The notes under the pieces are model-generated. The model was not told where the DNA came from. It worked only from the letters and a program-made list of their open reading frames with translations, and did no database searches. Made by a program: the position numbers and the translations under genes. A DNA stretch of 64,000 bases from Acidisoma cellulosilyticum. GTDB taxonomy: Bacteria; Pseudomonadota; Alphaproteobacteria; Acetobacterales; Acetobacteraceae. This document shows, piece after piece, positions 26,380-35,435 of the stretch. The stretch spans positions 124,001-188,000 of the forward strand of contig NZ_JAESVA010000007.1 in NCBI RefSeq assembly GCF_020621385.1, given 5' to 3'. Numbering within the stretch: position 1 is the stretch's first letter; every line of letters begins with the position of its first letter.

Positions 26380-26760
26380 CTAGCTCTCGGTTGGCTTGTG
26401 AATTTCGGCTTCGAGCGCCGCGATATCATCCTGTGACGCGGCGGTGATGGCAGCCTCGGCCGCGCGAAAGCGGGCGATGACCGTCTGGCCCAGCGGCGTC
26501 AGCTTGGCCCCGCCGCCATGCCGTCCCCCGGCATGGCGCGTGGTGACAGGCCGGCCGAAGATTTGGCCGGTTTCCCGCACCAATTCCCAGGCGCGGCGAT
26601 AGGACATGCCCATCTCCCGCCCGGCGGCGGCGATGGAACCGAGCCGCTCGATATGTTCCAGCAATTCGACCTTGCCGGGACCGATATGGCCGCCGTTATC
26701 CAGATAAATGCGAAAGCGGATCGCGGGCAGAGCGGCGTCTCCTGTCGTTTGCCGGGTCAT
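26380..26760 (-). CDS. modE: ModE-family regulator, DNA-binding domain only
   Basis: 126-residue winged-helix protein matching the N-terminal domain of ModE: a HIGPGKVELLEHIERLGSIAAAGREMGMSYRRAWELV helix-turn-helix region, then the GRPVTTRHAGGRHGGGAKLTPLG wing. Full-length ModE (about 260 residues) has two further molybdate-binding Mop domains, which are absent here. Such one-domain homologues are known, and how they sense metal is unclear; the separate Mop protein in the same locus is a candidate partner. A CGTTAT-N12-ATAACG box follows between this gene and modA, the obvious target. The PAP2 gene diverges from it across a short AT-rich region. Confidence 0.88.
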   Translation of the reverse strand: MTRQTTGDAALPAIRFRIYLDNGGHIGPGKVELLEHIERLGSIAAAGREMGMSYRRAWELVRETGQIFGRPVTTRHAGGRHGGGAKLTPLGQTVIARFRAAEAAITAASQDDIAALEAEIHKPTES

Positions 26761-26827
26761 AGTCCGGCCAGATGACCGGAAGACAAAACTGAATTATAAA
26801 ATTTTCAAAACAAACCGGAGACCGTCT

Positions 26828-27577
26828 GTGGCGCGTGCATGGCTTTACTGGGCGGTTTCAGGCTGCGTTTTGGTGCTAAGCGGGCCGGTCGCATCGGCGC
26901 ATAAGGCTGGCACTAAGGACAAGAGCGTCACGGCCTATTACATCGACCCGTCACAGGTCGATCTGGATCTGCTGCTGGCGCCGCCGCCGGTTCTGGGTTC
27001 TGCAAAGGAATCCGTCGATCTCGCGACCGTCGTGAAAGCGCAGGCGGACCGGACGGCTGAGGAGGCGGTCGACGCCGAGGCCGATCACGAACGCTCGGTC
27101 TTCCGCTTCGCCGATGTCCTGGGGCCGCAGTTCACGCCCGAAAATCTTCCCTTCGCGACAGGGTTTTTCGCGCGGGTCTATGCCGACGAGAAGCAGATCG
27201 TCTTTCAGACCAAAGCCCATTTCAACCGCCCCCGCCCCTTCATGGTGGATGCCAATCTGTCGCCTATGGTCGAACCGCGGAAGACGCCGTCCTATCCCAG
27301 CGGGCACACCACCTTCGCCTATGTCATGGCGATCATCCTGGCCAATATGGTGCCGGAGAAGGCGGGGCCGATCTTCGACCGGGCTGCCGAATACGGCTAT
27401 AACCGCGTCGTCGCCGGGGCGCATTTCCCGACCGATATCGAGGCCGGCCGCATTTCCGGCACCGTCATCGACAGCGTGTTTTTCCATGATCAGGCGTTTC
27501 TGGGCGATTTCTATCAGGCGCGGGCAGAGGTGCGGCAGGCGCTGGGCCTGCCCAGCATGGGCGACATGGACCGCTAA
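26828..27577 (+). CDS. periplasmic class A acid phosphatase (PAP2 superfamily)
   Basis: 249-residue secreted phosphatase of the PhoC/PhoN type. A signal peptide covers residues 1 to about 23 (WLYWAVSGCVLVLSGPVASA). The three PAP2 active-site motifs are intact: KAHFNRPRP (KxxxxxxRP), YPSGHTTF (PSGH) and RVVAGAHFPTDIEAGR (SRxxxxxHxxxD type). The GTG at 26828 is chosen because GGAG lies eight bases upstream and it puts the signal sequence at the N-terminus; the frame is open further upstream but would overlap the divergent modE start. Non-specific phosphate scavenging from organic phosphates is the likely role. Confidence 0.9.
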   Translation: MARAWLYWAVSGCVLVLSGPVASAHKAGTKDKSVTAYYIDPSQVDLDLLLAPPPVLGSAKESVDLATVVKAQADRTAEEAVDAEADHERSVFRFADVLGPQFTPENLPFATGFFARVYADEKQIVFQTKAHFNRPRPFMVDANLSPMVEPRKTPSYPSGHTTFAYVMAIILANMVPEKAGPIFDRAAEYGYNRVVAGAHFPTDIEAGRISGTVIDSVFFHDQAFLGDFYQARAEVRQALGLPSMGDMDR

Positions 27578-27614
27578 GACCTCGTTGGATTTAGTCGAGG
27601 GCGCGCCCTGATAT

Positions 27615-27743
27615 GTCGCCCGCGGGCTCGTCCCGCGGGTCTACCGTCTGACCCGGCACAAGGCCGGCGAGGCGCCACGGCGGATCGCACTCGACCGGGT
27701 CGCGCTCGACCGGGTAGATCCGCGCAACAAGTGCGCGGACGAC
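27615..27743. repeat. palindromic intergenic repeat, family 2, pair of elements
   Basis: Two opposed stem-loop elements. At 27615-27648 GTCGCCCGCGG is followed by a short loop and CCGCGGGTCTACC. At 27711-27743 CGGGTAGATCCGCGC is followed by AACAAGT and GCGCGGACGAC. An 11-bp CTCGACCGGGT direct repeat lies between them. The same family occurs at 47734-47860 and 50859-50933. The repeats occupy most of the roughly 315-base gap between the PAP2 and MFS genes; no gene is visible in it. Confidence 0.75.
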
Positions 27744-27892
27744 ACATTCCAATGGACCTGGCCAATGGACCTAGCCGAACCGAGGCGTCCGCTCATACAG
27801 GTTTGAGGGCAGGACCGGATGAGTCCAGACTTTCCGCGCGGCTTCGCCACTCCATCTAAGAAGGGCGCTGCACCCAAGGATTCCCCTCCGTT

Positions 27893-29119
27893 TTGATCTC
27901 CGCCTCCACCCACCTCGCCCTGATCAACTTCTTCACCGGCGATATCCAGGGCGGCCTTGGGCCGTTTCTGGCGACCTGGCTGGCCTGGCAGGGCGGATGG
28001 AGCCCGGCGCGCGTCGGCTCCGTCATGACCGTCATCGGTCTCTTTGCCCTGCTGCTGAACGGGCCGGCGGGTGCGATCGTCGATCATACGCGCTATCCGC
28101 GTCTGGTTCTGGCGACGGCCTGCGGTGCCATTCTGCTCGGCACGGCGATCATCGTGCATTGGCATGGGCTGGTCTGGGTCATCGTCTCGCAATGCCTGGC
28201 CGGGGCCGGCGGCACGCTGATGCTGCCGGCGCTGACGCTGTTTACGCTCGGCATCGTCGGCAAGGACCGCTTTCCGAAACAGCAAGGGCGCAATCAGGCC
28301 TTCAACCATGCCGGTATCGTCGTCGCGGCCCTGCTGATCATCGGCCTGAGTTCGCTGGTCGGTCCGACCGCGCCCTTCTGGGTTTTCGGCACCATGGCGC
28401 TCGGCGCCATCATCGCGATTTTCGCGACGCCGGCGCAGGCCTTCAACGGTCGCCGTGCCCATGGCTGGGAGGAGGGGGAGCCGGACCATGTCGAGCATCG
28501 CTCGGCCATCGGCGATATCCTGCGCAATGCCGGTCTGGCGCGGCTGGCCTTGGCGCTGACGCTGTTCAACCTCGCCAACGGCTATATGCTGGCTTTGATC
28601 AGCCAGCGCCTGGTCGTCGCCGGGCATAACGGCACCGGCTGGCTGGCGGCCTATGTCGTCATCGCCCAGGGCGTGATGATCCCGGTCGCCCTTTGGGCCG
28701 GACATCTGGCGGACCAAAAGGGCCGGCGCCGGCTGCTGACCATCGCCTGCCTGGCCTTGCCCCTGCGCGCGATCCTGTCGGCTTTCACGACCGATCCCTG
28801 GGTGCTGATCGTCGCGGAAGTGCTGGACGGGGTGAGTTCCGGCCTGATCGGCGTCGCCATTCCGGTCGTGGTCGCGGACCTGACCTGGGGCACGGGGCGG
28901 ACGCAGACGGCGCTGGGCGCGCTCAATACCATCCAGGGTGTGGGCGGCGCGCTGTCCGGCCTGTTCGGCGGCACCATGGTCAGCTGGCTCGGCTGGCAGA
29001 ACGCTTTTTTCGCCCTCGCCATTCCTGCGGCGGTCGCGGCCGTTCTGGTCTTCGGCATTCCGGAAAGCCATCGTGACATTGCGGGCGGTGTGCGCGAAGC
29101 GGTCCAGCCCGGCGATTAA
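27893..29119 (+). CDS. major facilitator superfamily transporter
   Basis: 408-residue MFS carrier with twelve hydrophobic segments. It begins SASTHLALINFFTGDIQGGLGPFLATWL, then ARVGSVMTVIGLFALLLNGPAGAIVDHTRYPRLVL, with the typical GAIVD-R motif between helices 2 and 3, and a second-half counterpart LWAGHLADQKGRRRLL. The start is probably TTG at 27893: the frame has a stop at 27857-27859, no ATG or GTG before the first helix, and AAGGA lies 12 bases upstream. It precedes the pentonate catabolic genes by 114 bases on the same strand and could import their substrate, but it does not belong to an obvious sugar-acid subfamily. Confidence 0.82.
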   Translation: MISASTHLALINFFTGDIQGGLGPFLATWLAWQGGWSPARVGSVMTVIGLFALLLNGPAGAIVDHTRYPRLVLATACGAILLGTAIIVHWHGLVWVIVSQCLAGAGGTLMLPALTLFTLGIVGKDRFPKQQGRNQAFNHAGIVVAALLIIGLSSLVGPTAPFWVFGTMALGAIIAIFATPAQAFNGRRAHGWEEGEPDHVEHRSAIGDILRNAGLARLALALTLFNLANGYMLALISQRLVVAGHNGTGWLAAYVVIAQGVMIPVALWAGHLADQKGRRRLLTIACLALPLRAILSAFTTDPWVLIVAEVLDGVSSGLIGVAIPVVVADLTWGTGRTQTALGALNTIQGVGGALSGLFGGTMVSWLGWQNAFFALAIPAAVAAVLVFGIPESHRDIAGGVREAVQPGD

Positions 29120-29233
29120 GGGGGCGATTAATTACGCCCGCCCCGGTAGCGGAGCTTGATTGCTGGCGTTATCATCCGAACATTCGCACCAAGACGATAA
29201 CGGCAAAACAGCCAATAAGCGGAAACGGATGCC

Positions 29234-30961
29234 ATGACGACAAAGAAGCCCCTGCGCAGCCAGGAATGGTTCGGGCGACAGGATAAGATGGGGTTCTACT
29301 ACCGGTCCTTCCTCAAGAACCGGGGTTTTCCCCAGGATCAGTTCGAAGGCCGCCCGGTCATCGGCATCTGCAATACCTGGTCCGAACTCAACCCCTGCAA
29401 TTCCCATTTCCGCACCATTGCCGAGCATGTCCGCTACGGCATTCTGGACGCGGGCGGCTTTCCGCTGGAATTCCCGGTCTCTTCGCTCGGCGAAGTGACG
29501 ATGCGGCCGACCGCCATGCTGTATCGCAATCTGGCGTCGATGGATGTCGAGGAGGCGGTGCGCGCCCACCCGCTGGACGGTGTCGTGCTGCTGATGGGCT
29601 GCGACAAGACAACGCCGGCCTTGCTGATGGGCGCGGCCTCCGCCGATCTGCCGACGATCGGCGTTTCCGGCGGGCCGCAGCTGCGCGGCGTCTACCGGGG
29701 CAAGATCATCGGTTCCGGCACCAATATCATTTCCATGAGCGAGCAGTTGCGGGCCGGCGAAATCACGCTGGAGGAGTTTCATGAGGCGGAAGCCGGTATG
29801 AACCGCTCCTCCGGTCACTGCATGACCATGGGCACGGCTTCCACCATGGCGAGCATGGTCGAAGCGCTGGGCGTGTCGCTGCCCGGCAATGCCGCGATCC
29901 CGGCGGTGGACGCGCGGCGCAACGAATTGGCCCGGTTTTCGGGCCGCCGCATCGTCGAGATGGTGAACGAGGATCTGACCCTCTCGAAGATCCTGACGCT
30001 GGATGCCTTCGAGAATGCCATCCGCACGCTGGCCGCGATTGGCGGATCAACCAATGCCGTCGTGCATCTTCTGGCGATCGCCGGACGCATCGGGGTCGAA
30101 TTGTCGCTGGATGATTTCGACCGTCTGGGCAAAGGCGTGCATTGCCTGGTGAACCTGATGCCCTCCGGCCAATTTCTGATGGAGGATTTCTATTACGCGG
30201 GCGGTCTGCCGGTGGTGCTGAAATCCCTGATCGAACAAGGCTTGCTGCATGAAGGCGCGTTGACCGCGAACGGTCGCAGCATCGGCGAGAATGTGGCGCG
30301 CGCCGAATGCTGGAACGAGGAGGTGATTACCCCCTTCGCCGAGCCCTTCAAGCCCGACGCCGGCATTGCCATTCTGCGCGGCAATCTGTCGCCGAACGGC
30401 GCGGTCATCAAACCCTCCGCCGCGTCGCCGGAATTGATGAAACATACCGGGCGCGCGGTGGTTTTCGAATCGGTCGAGGAGATGCATCACGCCGTCGATG
30501 ATGACGACCTCGACATCGATGCGTCCTGCATCATGGTGCTGAAGAATTGCGGGCCGAAAGGCTATCCGGGCATGGCCGAGGTCGGGAACATGCCTTTGCC
30601 GCACAAGCTGCTCCGCGAAGGTGTGCGCGACATGATCCGCATTTCGGATGCGCGCATGTCGGGCACCGCTTACGGCACGGTCGTGCTGCATGTGGCGCCC
30701 GAGGCCGCTGCCGGCGGCCCGCTGGCGCTGGTGCGGAACGGCGATATGATCACGCTCGACGTCTTGGCCGGCAGCCTGCATCTGCATGTTACGGATGAGG
30801 TATTGGCCGAGCGCCGGGCGGCCTGGGTGCCGCCGGCCCGCGCCGCCGATCGCGGCTATACCCGGCTTTACGTCGATCACGTCTTGCAGGCCGATAAAGG
30901 CGCCGATCTGGACTTTCTGGTCGGTCGCAGCGGTGCGCCCGTGCCGCGCGACAACCACTAA
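29234..30961 (+). CDS. IlvD/Edd-family sugar-acid dehydratase, probably L-arabinonate dehydratase
   Basis: 575-residue Fe-S dehydratase. The three cysteines expected to bind the [2Fe-2S] cluster are at 55 (NPCNSH), 123 (MGCDKTTPA) and 196 (SGHCMTMG), with the same spacing as the characterised Rhizobium L-arabinonate dehydratase. The GGSTNAVVHLLA and RMSGTAYGTVVLH blocks are typical. It removes water from a pentonate (L-arabinonate, possibly D-xylonate or D-fuconate) to give 2-keto-3-deoxypentonate. It is first in a three-gene operon with a DapA-type lyase-fold dehydratase and a semialdehyde dehydrogenase, together the non-phosphorylative route to 2-oxoglutarate. In Azospirillum the equivalent is called araC. 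The sugar 1-dehydrogenase and lactonase are not in the window. Confidence 0.9.
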   Translation: MTTKKPLRSQEWFGRQDKMGFYYRSFLKNRGFPQDQFEGRPVIGICNTWSELNPCNSHFRTIAEHVRYGILDAGGFPLEFPVSSLGEVTMRPTAMLYRNLASMDVEEAVRAHPLDGVVLLMGCDKTTPALLMGAASADLPTIGVSGGPQLRGVYRGKIIGSGTNIISMSEQLRAGEITLEEFHEAEAGMNRSSGHCMTMGTASTMASMVEALGVSLPGNAAIPAVDARRNELARFSGRRIVEMVNEDLTLSKILTLDAFENAIRTLAAIGGSTNAVVHLLAIAGRIGVELSLDDFDRLGKGVHCLVNLMPSGQFLMEDFYYAGGLPVVLKSLIEQGLLHEGALTANGRSIGENVARAECWNEEVITPFAEPFKPDAGIAILRGNLSPNGAVIKPSAASPELMKHTGRAVVFESVEEMHHAVDDDDLDIDASCIMVLKNCGPKGYPGMAEVGNMPLPHKLLREGVRDMIRISDARMSGTAYGTVVLHVAPEAAAGGPLALVRNGDMITLDVLAGSLHLHVTDEVLAERRAAWVPPARAADRGYTRLYVDHVLQADKGADLDFLVGRSGAPVPRDNH

Positions 30962-30983
30962 TAGAAGATAAAGGGAGAAAAAA

Positions 30984-31910
30984 ATGGCCGATATCACAAG
31001 GCGCTACACCGGTATCTTTCCCGTCGCCCCCACGATCTTTCATGAGGACGGCAATATCGATCTGCCGGGCCAGCTGCGCGCGATCGATTTTATGATCGAT
31101 TCCGGCTCCGACGGCATCTGCATCCTCGCCAATTTCTCCGAGCAGTTCGTGCTCTCGGATGAGGAGCGGGAGATGCTGACGACCGCCATCCTTGACCATG
31201 TCGCGGGCCGTATTCCGGTGATTGTGACGACGACGCATTTCAGCAGCCGCGTCACGGCCGAGCGCAGCCGCCGCGCGCAAGACCAGGGTGCGAGCATGGT
31301 CATGATCATGCCGCCCTATCATGGCGCGACCTTTCGCGTGCCGGAACATGCGATCTACAGCTATTTCCAGGTGGTCTCGGACGCGATCGACATTCCGATC
31401 ATGATCCAGGATGCGCCGGTCGCCGGCACGCCGCTGTCGGCAGCCTTCCTGGCGCGCATGGCGCAGGAGATCGAACAGGTTTCCTATTTCAAGATCGAGA
31501 CGCCGCAGGCCGCCCAGAAGCTGCGCGAGCTGATCCGCCTGGGCGGGGACGCCATCGAAGGCCCCTGGGATGGGGAGGAAGCGATCACCCTTCTCGCCGA
31601 TCTGGATGCCGGTGCCACGGGCGCCATGACTGCCGGCGCCTATGCCGATGGTTTGAAACCCATCATTCACGCCTATCTGGCAGGCGACCGGGAGGCGGCT
31701 GTGGAGGGTTACGGCCGCTGGCTGCCGCTGATCAATTACGAGAACCGGCAGGGCGGGTTGCTCGCCTGCAAGGCTCTGATGAAGGAAGGTGGTATCATCG
31801 CCTGCGATGCGCCGCGCCACCCGCTGGTGCCGCTGTCGCCTGAAACGCGGGCCGGGTTGCTGGATGCCGCCCGGCGGCTTGATCCGCTGGTCCTGCGCTG
31901 GGGCAAGTGA
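30984..31910 (+). CDS. 2-keto-3-deoxy-L-arabinonate dehydratase (DapA family)
   Basis: 308-residue TIM-barrel enzyme of the dihydrodipicolinate synthase family. The Schiff-base lysine is in VSYFKIET (Lys170) and the catalytic tyrosine in IMPPYHG. The sequence closely follows Azospirillum brasilense AraD as I recall it, including [21 protein letters not shown] and [10 protein letters not shown] at the end. It converts 2-keto-3-deoxy-L-arabinonate to 2-oxoglutarate semialdehyde by dehydration and deamination-like chemistry rather than aldol cleavage. GGGAGAA precedes the ATG at 30984. It lies 22 bases after the IlvD-type gene and 29 bases before the semialdehyde dehydrogenase. Confidence 0.9.
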   Translation: MADITRRYTGIFPVAPTIFHEDGNIDLPGQLRAIDFMIDSGSDGICILANFSEQFVLSDEEREMLTTAILDHVAGRIPVIVTTTHFSSRVTAERSRRAQDQGASMVMIMPPYHGATFRVPEHAIYSYFQVVSDAIDIPIMIQDAPVAGTPLSAAFLARMAQEIEQVSYFKIETPQAAQKLRELIRLGGDAIEGPWDGEEAITLLADLDAGATGAMTAGAYADGLKPIIHAYLAGDREAAVEGYGRWLPLINYENRQGGLLACKALMKEGGIIACDAPRHPLVPLSPETRAGLLDAARRLDPLVLRWGK

Positions 31911-31939
31911 GTGTCGGGCCTGAAACAAAGGAGAGACGC

Positions 31940-33517
31940 ATGAGCTTGACGGGTGAGATGCTGATCGGGGCCAGCGCATTGCGCGGCACCGGGCAGAGTT
32001 TTTCGGGTTTTGACGCAGCAAGCGGCGCGGAACTGGCGCCCCACTATGGCAGCGCCACGGAGGCGGATGTCGCCCGCGCCTGCACGCTGGCCGAGGAGGC
32101 TTTCGCCCCCTATCGCGCCGCTTCGCCCGATATCCGCGCGAAATTTCTGGAACTCGCTGCCAGCAAGATCGACGCGCTGGGCGATGCGCTGACGGACCGC
32201 GCCTGTGCCGAGACCGGCCTGCCGCGCGGACGTATTGAGGGTGAGCGTGGCCGCACCGTCGGCCAGCTGCGCCTGTTCGCGCAGGAAGTGCGGGAAGGCA
32301 GCTGGCAGGATGTTCGGCTTGATCCGGCGCTGCCGGATCGCAAGCCGCTCGCCCGGCCGGACCTGCGCATGCGCATGATCCCGCTCGGGCCCGTGGGTGT
32401 TTTCGGCGCCAGCAACTTCCCGCTCGCCTTCTCGGTCGCGGGTGGCGATACCGCCTCGGCGCTCGCTGCCGGCTGTCCGGTGGTGGTGAAGGCGCATCCC
32501 GCGCATCCCGGCACGTCCGAGATGGTCGGCCGCGCGATGCAGGCGGCGGTGAAGGAGGCTGGATTGCCGGAAGGCGTCTTCTCGCTGCTATTCGGTGTCG
32601 GTGACGCTCTCGGCACGGCCCTCGTCGCCGATCCGCATATCAAGGCCGTGGGCTTCACCGGCAGCCGCGCCGGCGGTCTGGCGCTGGGCAAGATCGCCGC
32701 CGCGCGGCATGAGCCGATCCCGGTCTATGCCGAAATGAGCAGCATCAATCCCGTGTTGCTTCTGCCCGGCGCGCTGGCTGCGAGTGGCGCGGCGCTCGGG
32801 AAGGCCTTCGTCGGTTCGCTGACCATGGGCGCGGGACAGTTCTGCACCAATCCCGGTCTGCTGCTGGCGATCCCCTCAGACGGGCTCAATGCTTTCGTGA
32901 CGGCGGCCGGCGAGGCCATGGGCGACGCCGCTGCCGGCGTCATGCTGCACAAAGGCATTCTGGCGGCCTATGAGAAGGGCGTTGCCAAGCTGGGCGATAC
33001 GGCCGGCGTGAAATCTTTAGGTGCGGGCCATAAGGCCGAGGGCAAGGCGGGTGCTGCCTTCTTCGGCACCGACGCGGCGACCTTCGAGAAGACACCGCAT
33101 CTGGCGGATGAGGTTTTCGGGGCCGCCGGGCTGCTGGTCGCGGATGCCGATCTGATGGCGCTCGCGCGTCTCATCCAGGGTCTGGAAGGGCAGCTCACCA
33201 TCACCGTGCATATGACGGATGATGACGAGGCGCTGTTCACGGCCCTGCTGCCGGTGCTGGAGACCAAGGCTGGTCGCATCCTGATAAACGGTTGGCCGAC
33301 GGGCGTGGAGGTTTGCCATGCCATGGTGCATGGCGGGCCGTTTCCAGCGACATCGGATGCGCGCACGACCTCGGTCGGCACGCTCGCCATCCGCCGCTTC
33401 CTGCGGCCGGTCTGCTACCAGAATGTCGCCGAGCCGCTGCTGCCGGATGCATTGCAGGATGCCAATCCGCAGGGTCTGTGGCGCCGGATCGACGGTGTCA
33501 TGACCGCGCCGGTCTGA
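31940..33517 (+). CDS. 2-oxoglutarate semialdehyde (2,5-dioxovalerate) dehydrogenase
   Basis: 525-residue aldehyde dehydrogenase, the typical size of the alpha-ketoglutaric semialdehyde dehydrogenase (KGSADH) group and longer than ordinary ALDHs. The catalytic cysteine is in [10 protein letters not shown] (Cys302), the general base in [10 protein letters not shown] (Glu265) and the cofactor loop in [10 protein letters not shown]. It oxidises 2-oxoglutarate semialdehyde to 2-oxoglutarate, closing the pentonate pathway into the citric acid cycle. ATG at 31940 has AGGAGAG just upstream; an in-frame GTG at 31907 overlaps the previous gene. A strong hairpin follows the stop. Confidence 0.92.
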   Translation: MSLTGEMLIGASALRGTGQSFSGFDAASGAELAPHYGSATEADVARACTLAEEAFAPYRAASPDIRAKFLELAASKIDALGDALTDRACAETGLPRGRIEGERGRTVGQLRLFAQEVREGSWQDVRLDPALPDRKPLARPDLRMRMIPLGPVGVFGASNFPLAFSVAGGDTASALAAGCPVVVKAHPAHPGTSEMVGRAMQAAVKEAGLPEGVFSLLFGVGDALGTALVADPHIKAVGFTGSRAGGLALGKIAAARHEPIPVYAEMSSINPVLLLPGALAASGAALGKAFVGSLTMGAGQFCTNPGLLLAIPSDGLNAFVTAAGEAMGDAAAGVMLHKGILAAYEKGVAKLGDTAGVKSLGAGHKAEGKAGAAFFGTDAATFEKTPHLADEVFGAAGLLVADADLMALARLIQGLEGQLTITVHMTDDDEALFTALLPVLETKAGRILINGWPTGVEVCHAMVHGGPFPATSDARTTSVGTLAIRRFLRPVCYQNVAEPLLPDALQDANPQGLWRRIDGVMTAPV

Positions 33518-33524
33518 AACACGA

Positions 33525-33556
33525 AGCGGGAGACGGGGCTGCCCCCGTCTCCCGCT
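33525..33556. terminator. bidirectional terminator hairpin
   Basis: Perfect 14-bp inverted repeat AGCGGGAGACGGGG / CCCCGTCTCCCGCT with a four-base CTGC loop. It lies between the convergent stops of the semialdehyde dehydrogenase (33517) and the EAL protein (33563). There is no T-tract on either side, so termination efficiency is uncertain. Confidence 0.75.
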
Positions 33557-33562
33557 GTCCGA

Positions 33563-35284
33563 CTATAGCGAAGCCGGCAGCGCCTGTTTGGGCAGCAGGC
33601 GCGCGAAATCCTCGCTCGGCACCGGCCGGCCGAAATGGAATCCCTGGAAGATGGTGCAGCCGTAGCTTTGCAGCACCGTCACTTCCGCGCCGCTCTCCAC
33701 CCCTTCGGCCAGTACCGCGATATCGAGACCATGCGCGAGTTCGATGAGCGCCTTGCAGATGGCGCGGCCGCTGGGCGATGTATCGACATCGCGCACGAAT
33801 TCCCGGTCGATCTTCATGGTGTCGAAGGTCATGTCGCGCAGATGGCTCATGGTCGAATAGCCGGTGCCGAAATCGTCGATGGCGACGGTGATGCCGAGTT
33901 CGCGGAGTTCGCCGAAGACGCGCCGCGTGACCGCGCGGTCCTGCATCGCCGCCGTCTCGGTCATTTCCACTTCCAGCCGATGCGCGGGCAGGGAGACGCG
34001 TCCGATGGCATCCGCGATCATCTGCACCAGGCGACGGTCGCTGAACTGCCGGGCCGACAGATTAACGGCGAGGCGCAGCGGCGGCAGCCCGCTTTTGTCC
34101 CATTCCAGCAGCTGGCGGCAGCCGGTGGCCAGAATCCAGGGGCCGATATCCTCGATCAGGCCAAGACGCTCGGCGATCGGGATGAATACCGCCGGCGAGA
34201 TGGCGCCGAGGCTGGGGTGGTTCCAGCGCAGCAGCGCTTCCGCGCCGATGATGCGTGGCGCGACCATTCCGTCATCCAGGGTCACCACCGGCTGGTAGTG
34301 CAGCGAAAACTCCCGCCTTTCCAAAGCCTGGCGCAATTCGCGCTGCAGTTCCATCTGCCGCCGCAGGGAAGACTGCGTTGCCGGGACGTAGAAGGCGATG
34401 TCCGGTTGCGTGGCGGCCGGGACAGCCGTCTGCGCCGCATTCAACAAGGTCTGTGCGTCCTCGGCATCGTCCGGCGCGAGCGCGATGCCCATGGTGATCA
34501 GCGGTGTGATCTGGAAGTCGTCATCCCGAATGTCCTGGCAAAGGTGAGCCAGGATCAGCTTCGCCTGATCGGCGAGGCTGGGCGCGTCCGGCGCGACGGC
34601 GGCGGTCAGCGCGAAACGCCGACCGTCGATACGAGCGACGATCGCCTGTTCCGCCGCGACCGATTGCAGGCGTGCCGCCATGGTGCGGAAGGCCGTGACC
34701 GCGCCGGGCTCGCCATAGGCAGCGATGATCTCATCCAAATTTTGCAGTGCCAGAACGCAGAGTGCGACAGGTCTGTGCTCGGCGAGCTGGCTTTCCAGGC
34801 GCCGCAGCAGATGGTCGCGGTTGGGCAGTCCGGTCATCTGATCGACATAGGTGAGCGTGTTGAGGGTCGCATCCAGCCTGAGCAGGGATGAGGCGGTATC
34901 CGCCATCAAGCGGCCCGCGTCATCCGTGAAGGTGAGCGGCAGCGACGGAAGGCGCCCTTGCGTCACATAGGCGCTGACCGCTTCGCGCGTCATGAGGATG
35001 GGCCGCAGCAGGCCGTTGAGGATGAACAGCGTGGCCCCTGTCCCCAGCAGCGTGGCGGCGAGCGCGACGCCGATGACCGGCAGGGCATGCCAGAAGCTGC
35101 CGCTGCGTAAGGCGAAGAAGATCAGGAGGGTTAGGAGCGGTACATGCGTGCCGAGGAAGGCGATGAGCATGATCTTATTGCGGTAGCTGACCGGCAGGAA
35201 ACGCGCCACGACCCCATAAAGCCTGAGCTGGCTTAACGTGGAGGCCGAGGATTCGGGCCTCGCAATTTGGTCCAAGCGGTTCAT
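33563..35284 (-). CDS. cyclic-di-GMP phosphodiesterase with degenerate GGDEF and intact EAL domain
   Basis: 573 residues: two N-terminal transmembrane helices (about 37-60 and 66-92), a HAMP-like linker, a GGDEF-fold domain from TYVDQMTGLPNRDHLLRRLE (about 145) and an EAL domain from about 310. The cyclase active site is replaced by IDGRRF (219-224), so it cannot make cyclic di-GMP. The EAL site is complete: GAEALLRW (Glu349), LAVNLSARQF, EMTETAAM, DDFGTGYS, MKIDREFV and LAEGVES. It should hydrolyse cyclic di-GMP at the membrane, perhaps opposing the diguanylate cyclase at 18273. Single gene, convergent with the pentonate operon. Confidence 0.92.
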   Translation of the reverse strand: MNRLDQIARPESSASTLSQLRLYGVVARFLPVSYRNKIMLIAFLGTHVPLLTLLIFFALRSGSFWHALPVIGVALAATLLGTGATLFILNGLLRPILMTREAVSAYVTQGRLPSLPLTFTDDAGRLMADTASSLLRLDATLNTLTYVDQMTGLPNRDHLLRRLESQLAEHRPVALCVLALQNLDEIIAAYGEPGAVTAFRTMAARLQSVAAEQAIVARIDGRRFALTAAVAPDAPSLADQAKLILAHLCQDIRDDDFQITPLITMGIALAPDDAEDAQTLLNAAQTAVPAATQPDIAFYVPATQSSLRRQMELQRELRQALERREFSLHYQPVVTLDDGMVAPRIIGAEALLRWNHPSLGAISPAVFIPIAERLGLIEDIGPWILATGCRQLLEWDKSGLPPLRLAVNLSARQFSDRRLVQMIADAIGRVSLPAHRLEVEMTETAAMQDRAVTRRVFGELRELGITVAIDDFGTGYSTMSHLRDMTFDTMKIDREFVRDVDTSPSGRAICKALIELAHGLDIAVLAEGVESGAEVTVLQSYGCTIFQGFHFGRPVPSEDFARLLPKQALPASL

Positions 35285-35435
35285 CGAAGCCTTTCAGCCC
35301 AGAGGATCTCAGGTAGCGGCCTACATTATGCTGATAAATTGTGGCGGGCGGTAAAAATCTTCCGAGCAGCGCCGATAGGCGGTACCGATTTTGCTGGGAT
35401 AAAGACGATTGAGCGGACAGCGAGGACAAGGCGCG

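Noticed and set aside
27641-29071. 476-codon minus-strand frame opposite the MFS gene
   Set aside because: Low-complexity Arg/Gly/Asp/Gln-rich translation typical of an antisense shadow; the plus strand encodes twelve hydrophobic helices.
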